A DNA stretch of 8,502 nucleotides from Collinsella sp. (GCA_022720335.1 JAIHVJ010000192.1:1-8502); one strand, 5' to 3'. Numbered from the stretch's first letter, positions 1-7,382 are shown. Numbers and translations: made by a program. The notes: generated from the sequence alone by a model not told the origin.

Positions 1-59
1 TTAAGCTCATCGGCGAGTGCGGACTCAAAGCCCTCGGGGCAGCTTGCGTAAAATTCCAT
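1..59 (-). CDS. N-terminus of a THUMP-domain RNA methyltransferase, RlmL-like (partial)
   Basis: Only the first 19 codons and part of the next lie in the window; the gene runs off the left edge. The translation begins MEFYASCPEGFESALADEL. This matches the opening strand and helix of the THUMP-containing class I SAM-dependent rRNA methyltransferases (E. coli RlmL has FASTARGLEELLKTEL at the same place), which methylate guanosine in 23S rRNA. The start is supported by an AGAGAGG Shine-Dalgarno about 6 nt upstream on the minus strand. It is divergent from the HAD phosphatase and shares a 75-bp promoter gap with it. The family call rests on a very short match, so the exact enzyme is uncertain. 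Confidence 0.6.
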   Translation of the reverse strand, partial: MEFYASCPEGFESALADEL

Positions 60-86
60 GGGTGACCTCTCTGGTTGCGTCGCTCC

Positions 87-96
87 ATTATATGAT
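87..96. promoter_or_regulatory. Overlapping divergent -10 elements
   Basis: The gap between the two divergent genes holds a perfect minus-strand TATAAT (87-92). It would start transcription about 20 nt ahead of the methyltransferase ATG. A plus-strand TATGAT (91-96) overlaps it and could serve the HAD gene. Neither has a convincing -35 hexamer at 16-18 bp. The call rests on the -10 boxes and on the absence of any other promoter-like sequence in this short gap. Confidence 0.4.
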
Positions 97-134
97 GGAT
101 ACTTCGTTTACTCTCGCCCCCGAAAGGAACCCAT

Positions 135-962
135 ATGATTGATGCGTGCCCCGATTCCGCCGTGCTCTTTTTTGACGTGGACGGCACGTTGACGTCGTTC
201 GATCCCGACAACATGACCGACAAGGACTTTTCGGCGGTTCACCCCTCGCAGACGGTCGTCGAGGCGTTTCATCGTCTGCGCGACGCGGGACACCAGGCAT
301 TTATCTGCACGGGTCGTCCCCTGTGGCTCATCGCGGACAGCTTGCGTGCGCTCGATCCCGCGGGCATCGTTGCCATGGCAGGCGCCACGCTCGAGGTCGA
401 GGGACGCGTGGTACACGAGGACTGCTTTGGCGAGGACGTTATCGAGGAGCTTGCACGCCGTATGGCCGCGGCAGGGATTGAGGCCTTTTTCGAGACCAAC
501 GTGGCTACTTTTGCCCTGGAACCCGCGGGTGTTGAGCAGTCGTCTCTGATCGGCACTTCTGTGGCGCACAGCACCGAGGAGATGCGCGTCGACGGCAGTC
601 TGCGCGTGGGCAAGGTAGGCCTCACTGCGCCCAGTTTGGCTCGCGTAGCCAACGATGACGGCTTTATCAATCGCGAGTTTGAGCTGTGCAATACCGGTGG
701 TCAGAATCGCGAGCTGAGCCCCAAGGGCATTGACAAAGGCGTGGGCGTGGCGCGAGCACTGGCGTATCTGGGCCGCGAGGGAAATGCGCGCACCTTTGGC
801 TTTGGCGATTCGGGCAACGACCTGGGCATGCTCGCTGCCGTCGAGACGGCTGTCGCCATGGGCAACGCCATGTCCGAGGTCAAAGCGGTCGCCGACTACG
901 TGACTGACGATGTCGCACACGACGGCACCGTCACCGCCATGCAGCATTTCGGCCTCATCTAA
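135..962 (+). CDS. HAD-IIB (Cof-type) hydrolase / sugar-phosphate phosphatase-like
   Basis: This is a complete 275-residue cytosolic HAD-superfamily phosphatase. All four HAD motifs are visible. Motif I is DVDGT (residues 14-18), with Asp14 the nucleophile and Asp16 the general acid/base. Motif II is the Thr59 of FICTGRP. Motif III is probably Lys197 in SPKG. Motif IV is GDSGND (224-229), which binds Mg2+. The large cap between motifs II and III (about residues 80-185) and the SPKG...GDSGND arrangement are typical of subclass IIB (Cof family), which dephosphorylates sugar phosphates, nucleotides or cofactors; the substrate cannot be told from sequence. The ATG at 135 is chosen because GAAAGGA sits 6 nt upstream. 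Length is normal for the family and nothing looks broken. No terminator hairpin follows the TAA. Confidence 0.9.
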   Translation: MIDACPDSAVLFFDVDGTLTSFDPDNMTDKDFSAVHPSQTVVEAFHRLRDAGHQAFICTGRPLWLIADSLRALDPAGIVAMAGATLEVEGRVVHEDCFGEDVIEELARRMAAAGIEAFFETNVATFALEPAGVEQSSLIGTSVAHSTEEMRVDGSLRVGKVGLTAPSLARVANDDGFINREFELCNTGGQNRELSPKGIDKGVGVARALAYLGREGNARTFGFGDSGNDLGMLAAVETAVAMGNAMSEVKAVADYVTDDVAHDGTVTAMQHFGLI

Positions 963-1155
963 TGAATCCCGCATTCTGACGTTTGCCTAAACTGCGGCTC
1001 TTTGCTTTTGCATACTCAATCGATTTATCAAACCAAACACTAAAGCGTTTATACCGTTCGCCGAGAAGATAAAAACCCGCAGCTCACGCCTTGATAAACA
1101 TAGGTAAAGTGTTTAGCAGTTTATCGGCCGTATGCTAACGAAAGGAATCAGGCAG
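963..1155. other. AT-rich intergenic region with inverted repeats, leader of the transaldolase gene
   Basis: This gap is clearly richer in A+T than the genes around it and holds no supportable ORF. GATAAAC (1093-1099) is matched by GTTTATC (1119-1125). AAACACT (1035-1041) is matched by AGTGTTT (1108-1114). A weak promoter, TTGATA (1091-1096 region) followed 17 nt later by TAGCAG, could drive the transaldolase. The Shine-Dalgarno AAAGGA lies at 1141-1146. The repeated GTTTA/TAAAC motifs suggest operator sites, but no specific regulator can be named. Confidence 0.4.
1038..1052. promoter_or_regulatory. cre-like (LacI/CcpA-type) operator candidate
   Basis: The sequence TAAAGCGTTTA (1041-1051) resembles the core of catabolite-responsive elements (consensus TGWAARCGYTWNCW). 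Extending it to 14 bp gives about 11 matches, with the mismatches in the outer positions. It lies roughly 105 bp upstream of a central sugar-metabolism gene, where carbon control would make sense. This is a motif match only; a single site could be chance. Confidence 0.22.
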
Positions 1156-1644
1156 ATGGCAATCAAGGTGTTCGCTGACGGTGCAAACCTCGAGGGCATG
1201 CTCGACATGTACGAGAACGGCAACGTTCAGGGTTTCAAGCTGGTCCGCAAGCTTTCGGCCGATGGCATCAAGGTCAACGTCACCACTATCTTTACGCCCG
1301 AGCAGGTCGACGAGATGGTCGAGGCCGTTGACGCCGAGACGCCGTCCATCATCTCGCTCTTTGCCGGCCGTATCGCCGACACCGGCGTCGACCCCATTCC
1401 GTTTGTGACGGAGTCGGTCAAGAAGGCCGCCGCCAAGCCCAACTGCGAGGTCCTGTGGGCATCCACGCGCGAGCTCATCAACATCTACCAGGCGGAAGGA
1501 TGCGGTTGCCAGATCATCACAGTGCCCAACAGCATCTTGGCCAAGCGCAAGAACATCGGTCGCGACCCGTACGAGGTCTCGCTCGACACCGTCCGCGGCT
1601 TTGCCAAAGATATCGCGGCACTCGGTTTCCATATCCTGCCGTAA
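1156..1644 (+). CDS. Transaldolase-family protein, internally deleted (probably inactive)
   Basis: The reading frame gives 162 residues. Both ends match the short transaldolases related to MipB/TalC and the staphylococcal-type transaldolase family of about 236 residues. The N-terminus MAIKVFADGANLEGM is the first barrel strand. The C-terminal half contains KVNVTTIFT, SLFAGRIADTG and EVLWASTRELINIYQ, the later strands of the TIM barrel. The middle is absent: after NVQGF (residues 23-27) the chain jumps to KLVRKLSADG. In the family this gap holds the TTNP motif and the VKIP motif whose lysine forms the Schiff base with dihydroxyacetone; neither is encoded here. About 74 residues are missing, in frame, so ribose/fructose-phosphate transaldol activity is not expected. 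The start at 1156 is preferred to an in-frame ATG at 1132, because AAAGGA (1141-1146) is positioned for 1156 and the homologous sequence begins there. The ORF is otherwise clean. Confidence 0.85.
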   Translation: MAIKVFADGANLEGMLDMYENGNVQGFKLVRKLSADGIKVNVTTIFTPEQVDEMVEAVDAETPSIISLFAGRIADTGVDPIPFVTESVKKAAAKPNCEVLWASTRELINIYQAEGCGCQIITVPNSILAKRKNIGRDPYEVSLDTVRGFAKDIAALGFHILP

Positions 1645-1799
1645 CGTGAGCACTGGCTGCTCCGAGGGTTGTTCGCCCCGGCCTTTCCTTTCCTCTATCG
1701 CTCACTCGCTTCGCGAGGGTCGCGCCAGGCAAAGGAAAGGCCGGGGCTGCCGACACGAACTTGCCAGTAGGTTGGTGATTGGTTTCCATATCCTGCCGT
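1624..1799. repeat. 19-bp direct repeat flanking a 138-bp insert
   Basis: GGTTTCCATATCCTGCCGT occurs at 1624-1642, as the last codons of the transaldolase (GFHILP), and again exactly at 1781-1799 outside the gene. The copies are identical over 19 bp and diverge at once on both sides. The 138 bp between them holds a long palindrome. The arrangement looks like a target duplication around an inserted repeat, or a local tandem duplication. Nineteen base pairs is long for a transposition target duplication. An assembly artefact is also possible. Confidence 0.8.
1675..1747. repeat. Palindromic repeat with 17-bp perfect arms and nested hairpin
   Basis: The left arm 1675-1691 (GCCCCGGCCTTTCCTTT) is perfectly complementary to the right arm 1731-1747. 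The 39-nt loop contains a second hairpin, CTCGC-TTC-GCGAG, at 1705-1717. No run of T follows on either strand, so it does not look like an ordinary intrinsic terminator. A REP-like intergenic repeat or an mRNA 3'-end stabilising structure for the transaldolase are the likeliest roles. It lies inside the 19-bp direct repeat. Confidence 0.7.
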
Positions 1800-1849
1800 G
1801 GGCAAAGGTACCCCCGCCTGCGCCGTGCAAAATTGAGAGTATTCAGCAA

Positions 1850-1865
1850 GGTAAAGGCTTTTACC
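1850..1865 (+). other. Small hairpin upstream of the terminator
   Basis: GGTAAA (1850-1855) pairs with TTTACC (1860-1865) around a 4-nt loop. It sits 17 nt before the strong terminator stem and may simply add to the 3' structure. No further function is evident. Confidence 0.3.
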
Positions 1866-1882
1866 AGCTAGATAAAGCGCGG

Positions 1883-1930
1883 AACAGCCCCCGTTTTGGC
1901 TCTGACGACGCTAAAACGGGGGCTGTTTTT
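1883..1930 (+). terminator. Rho-independent terminator, plus strand
   Basis: A 15-bp perfect stem, AACAGCCCCCGTTTT (1883-1897) with AAAACGGGGGCTGTT (1913-1927), has a 15-nt loop and is followed by a T run reaching 1930 and a second T5 at 1933-1937. On the plus strand it would end the transaldolase transcript. On the minus strand the stem is followed by only weak T content, so it is at best a partial stop for tex transcripts converging from the right. Confidence 0.85.
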
Positions 1931-2025
1931 GCTTTTTCGCCTCTGAGGGGCATCCGGAACGGCGGAATTTGCAGAATACTCGCGATTTTGCACGTCGCTA
2001 CCGGGGGGACCCTTGCTTTGGCGGT

Positions 2026-3764
<1,739 letters not shown>

Positions 3765-3822
3765 GAAACTCCTTGCGGTAAAGGTGCGTTTGCAGCACAG
3801 AGCTACCAAGGATACCACCCGT

Positions 3823-3841
3823 CCCAAAAGACTGTTTTGGG
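3823..3841. other. 7-bp inverted repeat upstream of tex
   Basis: CCCAAAA (3823-3829) and TTTTGGG (3835-3841) form a perfect hairpin with a 5-nt loop, about 60 bp ahead of the tex start codon. It could be an operator or a 5'-leader stem. I see no good promoter hexamers that fix its role. Confidence 0.3.
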
Positions 3842-3856
3842 GTTGCGCCACGAAAG

Positions 3857-3996
3857 GGGCCTATCTACTACGTTTGAACCGTATGGGTCGACCATCCCCC
3901 GGTTTTCCGAAAATCGGCAAGCCGTCTACCTGCGGTTTTAATTTCGCGAAATTCGGCATGGTTGAGGGTAATCGGTTAAACGTAGTAGATAGGCCC
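3857..3996. repeat. 140-bp element with 19-bp terminal inverted repeats (MITE/REP-like)
   Basis: The left end 3857-3875 (GGGCCTATCTACTACGTTT) is exactly complementary to the right end 3978-3996. Beyond a one-base bulge (G3876) the pairing continues for 5 bp (AACCG 3877-3881 with CGGTT 3973-3977). The interior has no ORF but contains a 14-bp perfect palindrome, AATTTCGCGAAATT (3940-3953), and a near-palindrome around GGTTTTCCGAAAATC. No convincing target duplication flanks it. The size, long terminal repeats and intergenic place fit a non-autonomous element or a high-copy intergenic repeat; a structured RNA is an alternative. Copy number in the genome would decide. Confidence 0.65.
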
Positions 3997-4067
3997 ATTT
4001 GGTGGCGAACGAATCAAGCCGAGGTACAAAATAGCCCCCGCCCTAGAAAAATCGTCGGCAAGGTAGC

Positions 4068-4102
4068 AAAAAGCCCCGCGGGCAGGAGGCTGCTCGCGGG
4101 GC
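4068..4102 (-). terminator. Rho-independent terminator of the SDR-MFS-Gfo/Idh operon
   Basis: On the minus strand the stem GCCCCGCG-(wobble)-GCAG with loop CCTC closes as a 13-pair hairpin (4073-4102) and is followed directly by TTTTT (4072-4068). It stands about 73 nt past the Gfo/Idh stop codon, so it closes the operon before tex. Confidence 0.9.
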
Positions 4103-4175
4103 AAAGAAGAGGGGCTTATTGGTGGCGGACCGAGGGGTTCGGCATGGGGTATCTGCCGCGGCCGCTCTTAAGGCA

Positions 4176-5216
4176 TTACAGCTCGACGAGCTGGCCGGTC
4201 TCGGCGGCCTCCTTGATGGCGTTGAGAAGCGTGAGCGTCTTAACGTTGTCGGCGGGAGTCACGACGGGCTCGACCTCGCGGCGAACGACCTTCACAAAGT
4301 GCTTGAGCTGCATCTTGTGCGGCAGCGCCGGGTCCACGGCCGGGATCTCCATCTGCAGCGGCTTGTGCCAGTTGGAGGCGCCGTCGTAGGAGAACCGGTG
4401 CAGGCGGGGCAGCGAAAGGGCGCCCTTAGTGCCGCCGATAAAGTAGGCGTCGGCGTCGAAGGGGCGGTACTGCGGATCCTCGCGAGCGGTGGCCTCCCAG
4501 TTCCAGGGGCTGGCGGTGGCGTCAGAGATGGTCATGCTTGCGAGCGCGCCATCGGCAAAACGGACGTTGACCACGGCGGAGTCCTCGGTCTCAAAACCGC
4601 GGGCGGCGCTGGACTGCATGCCCTGGACGGCAACGGGCTCGCCCAGCAGGTAGCGGAGCAGGTCGACGTCGTGCACCAGGTTGACCAGGATCGGGCCGGC
4701 ACCCTTCTTGCGGCGCCACTCGACATCGAAGTACTCGTCATTCTTATAGATCATGTAGTGGAAGCTCGACACGGTGAGCTTGCCCAGCTCGCCGGACTCG
4801 ATGATCTCCTTGGCCTTGTTGACGAAGGGATTGTGGCGACGGTGCTGACCCACGAGTACGGGCACGCCGGCGGTCTCGGCCTCGGCGGCAAAGGCCTGGG
4901 CATCCTCGAGGTCGTTGGAGATCGGCTTTTCGACCAGCGGCACGATGTTGCGCTTCACAGCCTCGCGGGCAACGCCCAGGTGTAGGTCGTTGGGCGTGGC
5001 GATGATGACGGCCTCGGGCTTGACCTCGTCCATCATCTGGGCGGGATCGGTATAAAACGGCACGCCGGCGGCCTCGGCCGTGGCGCGGGCGCCCTCAAAG
5101 GCGTCGGCGATGGCGACGAGCTCGGCCTCGGGCTCCTCGGTGACAAAGCGGATGTGGTTGCGGCCCATGGCGCCGGCGCCGATAACGGCAATGCGGACGG
5201 GGTTGAGCTCAGACAT
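4176..5216 (-). CDS. Gfo/Idh/MocA-family NAD(P)-dependent dehydrogenase
   Basis: This is a complete 346-residue cytosolic oxidoreductase of normal family length. The N-terminal Rossmann fold starts IAVIGAGAMGRNH (GAGAMG at residues 13-18) and runs to ATPNDLH (73-79). EKP at 96-98 carries the lysine used in catalysis by this family (Lys97). The C-terminal α/β domain contains VHDVDLLRYLLG (181-192), with the His and Asp that usually sit by the substrate. Family members oxidise ring or chain hydroxyls of sugars, inositols and related polyols, and in some gut bacteria sugars of glycosides; the substrate is not predictable here. It is the last gene of the operon, 67 nt after the MFS stop. The start has AAGGAG (5227-5222) 5 nt upstream. 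No damage is seen. Confidence 0.92.
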   Translation of the reverse strand: MSELNPVRIAVIGAGAMGRNHIRFVTEEPEAELVAIADAFEGARATAEAAGVPFYTDPAQMMDEVKPEAVIIATPNDLHLGVAREAVKRNIVPLVEKPISNDLEDAQAFAAEAETAGVPVLVGQHRRHNPFVNKAKEIIESGELGKLTVSSFHYMIYKNDEYFDVEWRRKKGAGPILVNLVHDVDLLRYLLGEPVAVQGMQSSAARGFETEDSAVVNVRFADGALASMTISDATASPWNWEATAREDPQYRPFDADAYFIGGTKGALSLPRLHRFSYDGASNWHKPLQMEIPAVDPALPHKMQLKHFVKVVRREVEPVVTPADNVKTLTLLNAIKEAAETGQLVEL

Positions 5217-5245
5217 TTCGACTCCTTAATACTGGTGGCGGTGGA

Positions 5246-5274
5246 ATGCGGCAAGGGGGCGGTCCTTGCCGCAT
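5246..5274 (-). other. Intercistronic hairpin between transporter and dehydrogenase
   Basis: ATGCGGCAAGG (5246-5256) and CCTTGCCGCAT (5264-5274) form a perfect 11-bp stem with a 7-nt loop in the 67-nt gap between the MFS and Gfo/Idh genes. No T run follows on the minus strand, so full termination is unlikely. RNA stabilisation, processing or tuning of the downstream gene is a reasonable inference. Confidence 0.6.
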
Positions 5275-5283
5275 CAAGCAAAA

Positions 5284-6540
5284 CTAGGCGGACTTCTTCT
5301 TGCTGTCGGAGACCATCATGTAGACGGTGAGCACGACGGCGATTGCGGCGATTACGATGGCACCGTAGAAGGACTGCTGGTAGGCGGCGCTGCCGGCCTC
5401 GGCGTGATACAGCACGGCGGTGATGGGCTGGCTGATCCAGGTGGAGGCGGCGTAACCCAAAAACATGATGCCGTAGTTGACGCCGATGTTGCTGGTGCCG
5501 AAGGCGCCACCAGTGAGCGGCGGGTAGATGACGAGCAGGGCGCCAAAGCTAAAGCCGAGCAGGGCGAGCGCCACAAAGAACATGCTCTGCGTAAAGCTCA
5601 TCGACATGATGACGAGCGCGACGATGGTGACGACAAGGCTGATGAGCAGCGACTTATAGGCGCCGAGCTTGTCGATGATCTGGCCAAAGGACAGACGACC
5701 GACCAGGTTGGCGCAGGTGTTGACGGAGACCACCACGCCGCCGAGGGCGACGGCCGCGGCGCTCGTGGGATCGGCGAAGAGCTGGACGGCGGCGATGGAG
5801 GCAACCTTGCCCACGAGCAGGGTGCCCGCGGTGGCGGCAAAGGCGAAGGTGAGGATGAGGACCCAGAAGCGCGGGGTCTTGACCATCTCGCCCGGGGTGA
5901 GGTCGCCGAAGGTGCCGGCATGTGCACCGCCCTTGGGGGCCTCGAAGCCCTCGGGCAGCCAACCGGCCTCGGGGGCCTTCAGGAACAGGGCGGAGGCGGC
6001 GATCGTCACAAAGAAGATGACGCCGAGTGCCTTAAGGGCGCCAAAGATGCCCAGGCTCGGGATGAGCAGCGAGGCGAGCACCGGGGACAGCACGGCGGGG
6101 CCGGCGGTCGAAGCGGCCAGGGTGATGCCGGAGGCGAGACCCTTCTTGTCGATGAACCACTTTTGGCCGGTGGTGAGCGCCGGGTTGTAGCCCAGACCGT
6201 TGCCGATGGCGGCGACGAGCGAGAACCACAGGTAGAACTGCCACGGCTCGGTGACGGTGCCGGACATGAACCAGCCCAGGCCGTAGCACACGGCGGCGGC
6301 GATCACGACGTTGCGCGGGCCGATCTTGTCGGAGATGCGGCCGGCGAAGATGCCCGTCACGGCCATGATGGTCTGAAAGACCGGGAAAGCCCAGGTAAGA
6401 GCGCTGGACCACTCGGGGTAGACGGCGAGCAGGTTCTTGCTCACAACGGAATACAGAGCGATGGAGCTGATGAAGAACATGGTGACGCACGCGGCGGAAA
6501 GCACGACGGCGCGACCCTTGTTGGAGTTGGTGGAAGCCAT
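5284..6540 (-). CDS. MFS transporter, OFA (oxalate/formate antiporter)-like
   Basis: From the internal ATG at 6540-6538 this gives 418 residues, normal for the family. About twelve hydrophobic segments are visible, beginning at residues 11-32 (VVLSAACVTMFFISS) and ending at 392-410. The MFS signature between helices 2 and 3 is GRISDKIGPRNV (67-78), repeated in the second half as GRLSFGQIIDKLGAYKS (281-297). GLGYNPALTTGQKWF plus DKKGLASGI (115-139) is typical of the OFA group, which carries small carboxylates and similar solutes across the inner membrane. The C-terminus is short, polar and lysine-rich (SKKKSA). It lies between the SDR and Gfo/Idh genes, so it probably imports their substrate. 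A ribosome site, AAAGAG, stands just upstream, but the frame is also open into the SDR. Confidence 0.9.
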   Translation of the reverse strand: MASTNSNKGRAVVLSAACVTMFFISSIALYSVVSKNLLAVYPEWSSALTWAFPVFQTIMAVTGIFAGRISDKIGPRNVVIAAAVCYGLGWFMSGTVTEPWQFYLWFSLVAAIGNGLGYNPALTTGQKWFIDKKGLASGITLAASTAGPAVLSPVLASLLIPSLGIFGALKALGVIFFVTIAASALFLKAPEAGWLPEGFEAPKGGAHAGTFGDLTPGEMVKTPRFWVLILTFAFAATAGTLLVGKVASIAAVQLFADPTSAAAVALGGVVVSVNTCANLVGRLSFGQIIDKLGAYKSLLISLVVTIVALVIMSMSFTQSMFFVALALLGFSFGALLVIYPPLTGGAFGTSNIGVNYGIMFLGYAASTWISQPITAVLYHAEAGSAAYQQSFYGAIVIAAIAVVLTVYMMVSDSKKKSA

Positions 6541-7266
6541 TGGACTCTTTCTAATCGAGCGCTTGGATGCCAGGAACATGACGGCGTTGGCGATATCGCT
6601 GACCTCGCCGATGCGGCGCGTGGCGATGAGGCGGCTGCGGCTCTTCTCGACCTCGGGGTCGGCGTAAAAGCTCGCCGACATGGGGGTCTTAACGAAGCAG
6701 GGCTCGACGCAGTTGGAGCGCACGCCGTAAGGGCCCCACTCGGCAGCCAGCATCTTGGACATCATGTTGACACCGGCCTTGGTGGAGCTGTACACGCCCG
6801 AGAACGTCTCAGGGGAGTGGCTGGCAACGGTCGAGATGTGCACCAGGCGGCCCTGGCCGGCCTTGATCATCTCGCGACCAAAGCGCTGCGAGGTGATGAA
6901 GTAGCCGGTGAGGTTGACGTTGAGCACCTGCTCCCAGTCGGAGAGCGGCAGGTCCTCCATAGCGGCAAAGCGCAGGATGCCGGCGGTGTTGACGAGGACG
7001 TCGACGCGGCCGAAGTCGGCGATGGTGGCGTCGACGGCGGCCTGAACCTCGGCCTCGTCGGTGGCGTTCATCTTGTAACCCTCGGCGTGGATGCCAAACT
7101 CGGCGGCGAGGTCGGCGGCTGCGGCCTTGACCTTTTCCTCGTCCAGATCGAGCAGGACGACGTTGGCGCCGTTGCGGGCGAACTCGCGGCAAATCTCGAC
7201 GCCCATACCGCCGAGTGCGCCGGTCACGGCGCAGACATCGCCCTCGAGCTTAAGCCAATTGCCCAT
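5284..7266 (-). CDS. Continuous ORF fusing a short-chain dehydrogenase to an MFS transporter
   Basis: As assembled, one open frame of 660 codons runs without a stop from the SDR start (7266) to the MFS stop (5284). Residues 1-237 are SDR. Residues 238-242 (IRKSP) come from what looks like an old intergenic leader, and residue 243 is the natural MFS start. No SDR-MFS fusion family is known to me, and the join falls where an SDR needs about 20 more residues. I read this as an accidental fusion by deletion, not a designed two-domain protein. The leader retains AAAGAG four nt before the MFS ATG, so separate translation of the transporter remains possible. The two halves are described in their own entries. 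Confidence 0.7.
   Translation of the reverse strand: MGNWLKLEGDVCAVTGALGGMGVEICREFARNGANVVLLDLDEEKVKAAAADLAAEFGIHAEGYKMNATDEAEVQAAVDATIADFGRVDVLVNTAGILRFAAMEDLPLSDWEQVLNVNLTGYFITSQRFGREMIKAGQGRLVHISTVASHSPETFSGVYSSTKAGVNMMSKMLAAEWGPYGVRSNCVEPCFVKTPMSASFYADPEVEKSRSRLIATRRIGEVSDIANAVMFLASKRSIRKSPMASTNSNKGRAVVLSAACVTMFFISSIALYSVVSKNLLAVYPEWSSALTWAFPVFQTIMAVTGIFAGRISDKIGPRNVVIAAAVCYGLGWFMSGTVTEPWQFYLWFSLVAAIGNGLGYNPALTTGQKWFIDKKGLASGITLAASTAGPAVLSPVLASLLIPSLGIFGALKALGVIFFVTIAASALFLKAPEAGWLPEGFEAPKGGAHAGTFGDLTPGEMVKTPRFWVLILTFAFAATAGTLLVGKVASIAAVQLFADPTSAAAVALGGVVVSVNTCANLVGRLSFGQIIDKLGAYKSLLISLVVTIVALVIMSMSFTQSMFFVALALLGFSFGALLVIYPPLTGGAFGTSNIGVNYGIMFLGYAASTWISQPITAVLYHAEAGSAAYQQSFYGAIVIAAIAVVLTVYMMVSDSKKKSA
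6541..7266 (-). pseudogene. Short-chain dehydrogenase/reductase (SDR), C-terminus lost
   Basis: This is a classical NAD(P)-dependent SDR, first gene of the operon. Visible motifs are the cofactor loop TGALGGMG (15-22), acidic D40 after strand 2 (suggesting NAD preference), NTAG (93-96), the NVNLTG asparagine (118), a serine in the HIST segment (Ser145 or nearby) and YSSTK with Tyr159 and Lys163. The chain then runs EPCFVKTP to DIANAVMFLASKRS (about 237). An intact SDR would continue with a segment of the type TGxxxxVDGG for about 20 residues; this is absent, and the frame enters the MFS leader. In the adjacent frame the join reads GCG CTC GAT TAG, plausibly the original C-terminal codons and stop, which supports a frame-changing deletion. 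The ATG at 7266-7264 has a GAAGGGA-type ribosome site. The catalytic centre is intact, but the substrate and tetramer-forming tail are missing, so activity is doubtful. Confidence 0.82.
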
Positions 7267-7292
7267 AGGAACTTCCCTTCTTGTGCCTCCCT

Positions 7293-7319
7293 GTGGGTCG
7301 CTCCCATTAACCGACCCAC
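7293..7319 (-). promoter_or_regulatory. 8-bp inverted repeat in the operon 5' leader
   Basis: GTGGGTCG (7293-7300) is matched perfectly by CGACCCAC (7312-7319) across 11 nt. It falls between the predicted operon transcription start (near 7329) and the SDR start codon, about 27 nt before the ATG. In RNA it would be a stable leader hairpin; as DNA it could be an operator just downstream of the promoter. No T run follows, so it is not a plain attenuator. Confidence 0.5.
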
Positions 7320-7335
7320 GTGGTTTTCGCTGGTT

Positions 7336-7364
7336 ATCGTATGCTTTGCATTTGCGCAGGTGAA
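7336..7364 (-). promoter_or_regulatory. Predicted σ70-type promoter of the SDR operon
   Basis: On the minus strand TTCACC (7364-7359) and TACGAT (7341-7336) are separated by exactly 17 nt, each with 4 of 6 consensus bases. Transcription would start near 7329, leaving a leader of about 63 nt before the SDR ATG. A moderate, activator-dependent promoter suits a LysR-controlled catabolic operon. Confidence 0.45.
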
Positions 7365-7373
7365 TTGCATATT

Positions 7374-7382
7374 TGTTAGAAT
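7374..7382 (+). promoter_or_regulatory. Extended -10 promoter of the LysR gene
   Basis: TGTTAGAAT is an extended -10 (TGnTAGAAT, 5 of 6 in the hexamer at 7377-7382). No strong -35 is needed with this form, and none is obvious. The start point would be near 7389, giving a leader of about 110 nt before the GTG start. It is divergent from, and interleaved with, the operon promoter. Confidence 0.45.

Larger units (their letters stand above)
3765..4175. other. Gene-free stretch between tex start and the operon 3' end
   Basis: No reading frame here has the codon pattern of its neighbours or a ribosome site. From left to right it holds the tex leader, the CCCAAAA/TTTTGGG hairpin, the 140-bp inverted-repeat element, a featureless spacer of about 70 bp, and the operon terminator. 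The last 73 bp before 4176 are the untranslated tail of the operon. Both flanking transcripts lie on the minus strand, so this gap must supply the tex promoter; I could not identify it with confidence. Confidence 0.6.

Noticed and set aside
108..974. A minus-strand open frame covering the HAD phosphatase
   Set aside because: The plus strand encodes all four HAD motifs in order with a good ribosome site; the antisense frame has none of this.
1675..1747. Palindrome considered as the intrinsic terminator of the transaldolase gene
   Set aside because: No T run follows on either strand, and a much better terminator lies at 1883-1930.
4119..4985. A plus-strand open frame opposite the Gfo/Idh gene
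   Set aside because: It is repetitive Val/Leu/Gly/Asp-rich translation typical of antisense reading. The minus strand holds an intact Gfo/Idh protein.
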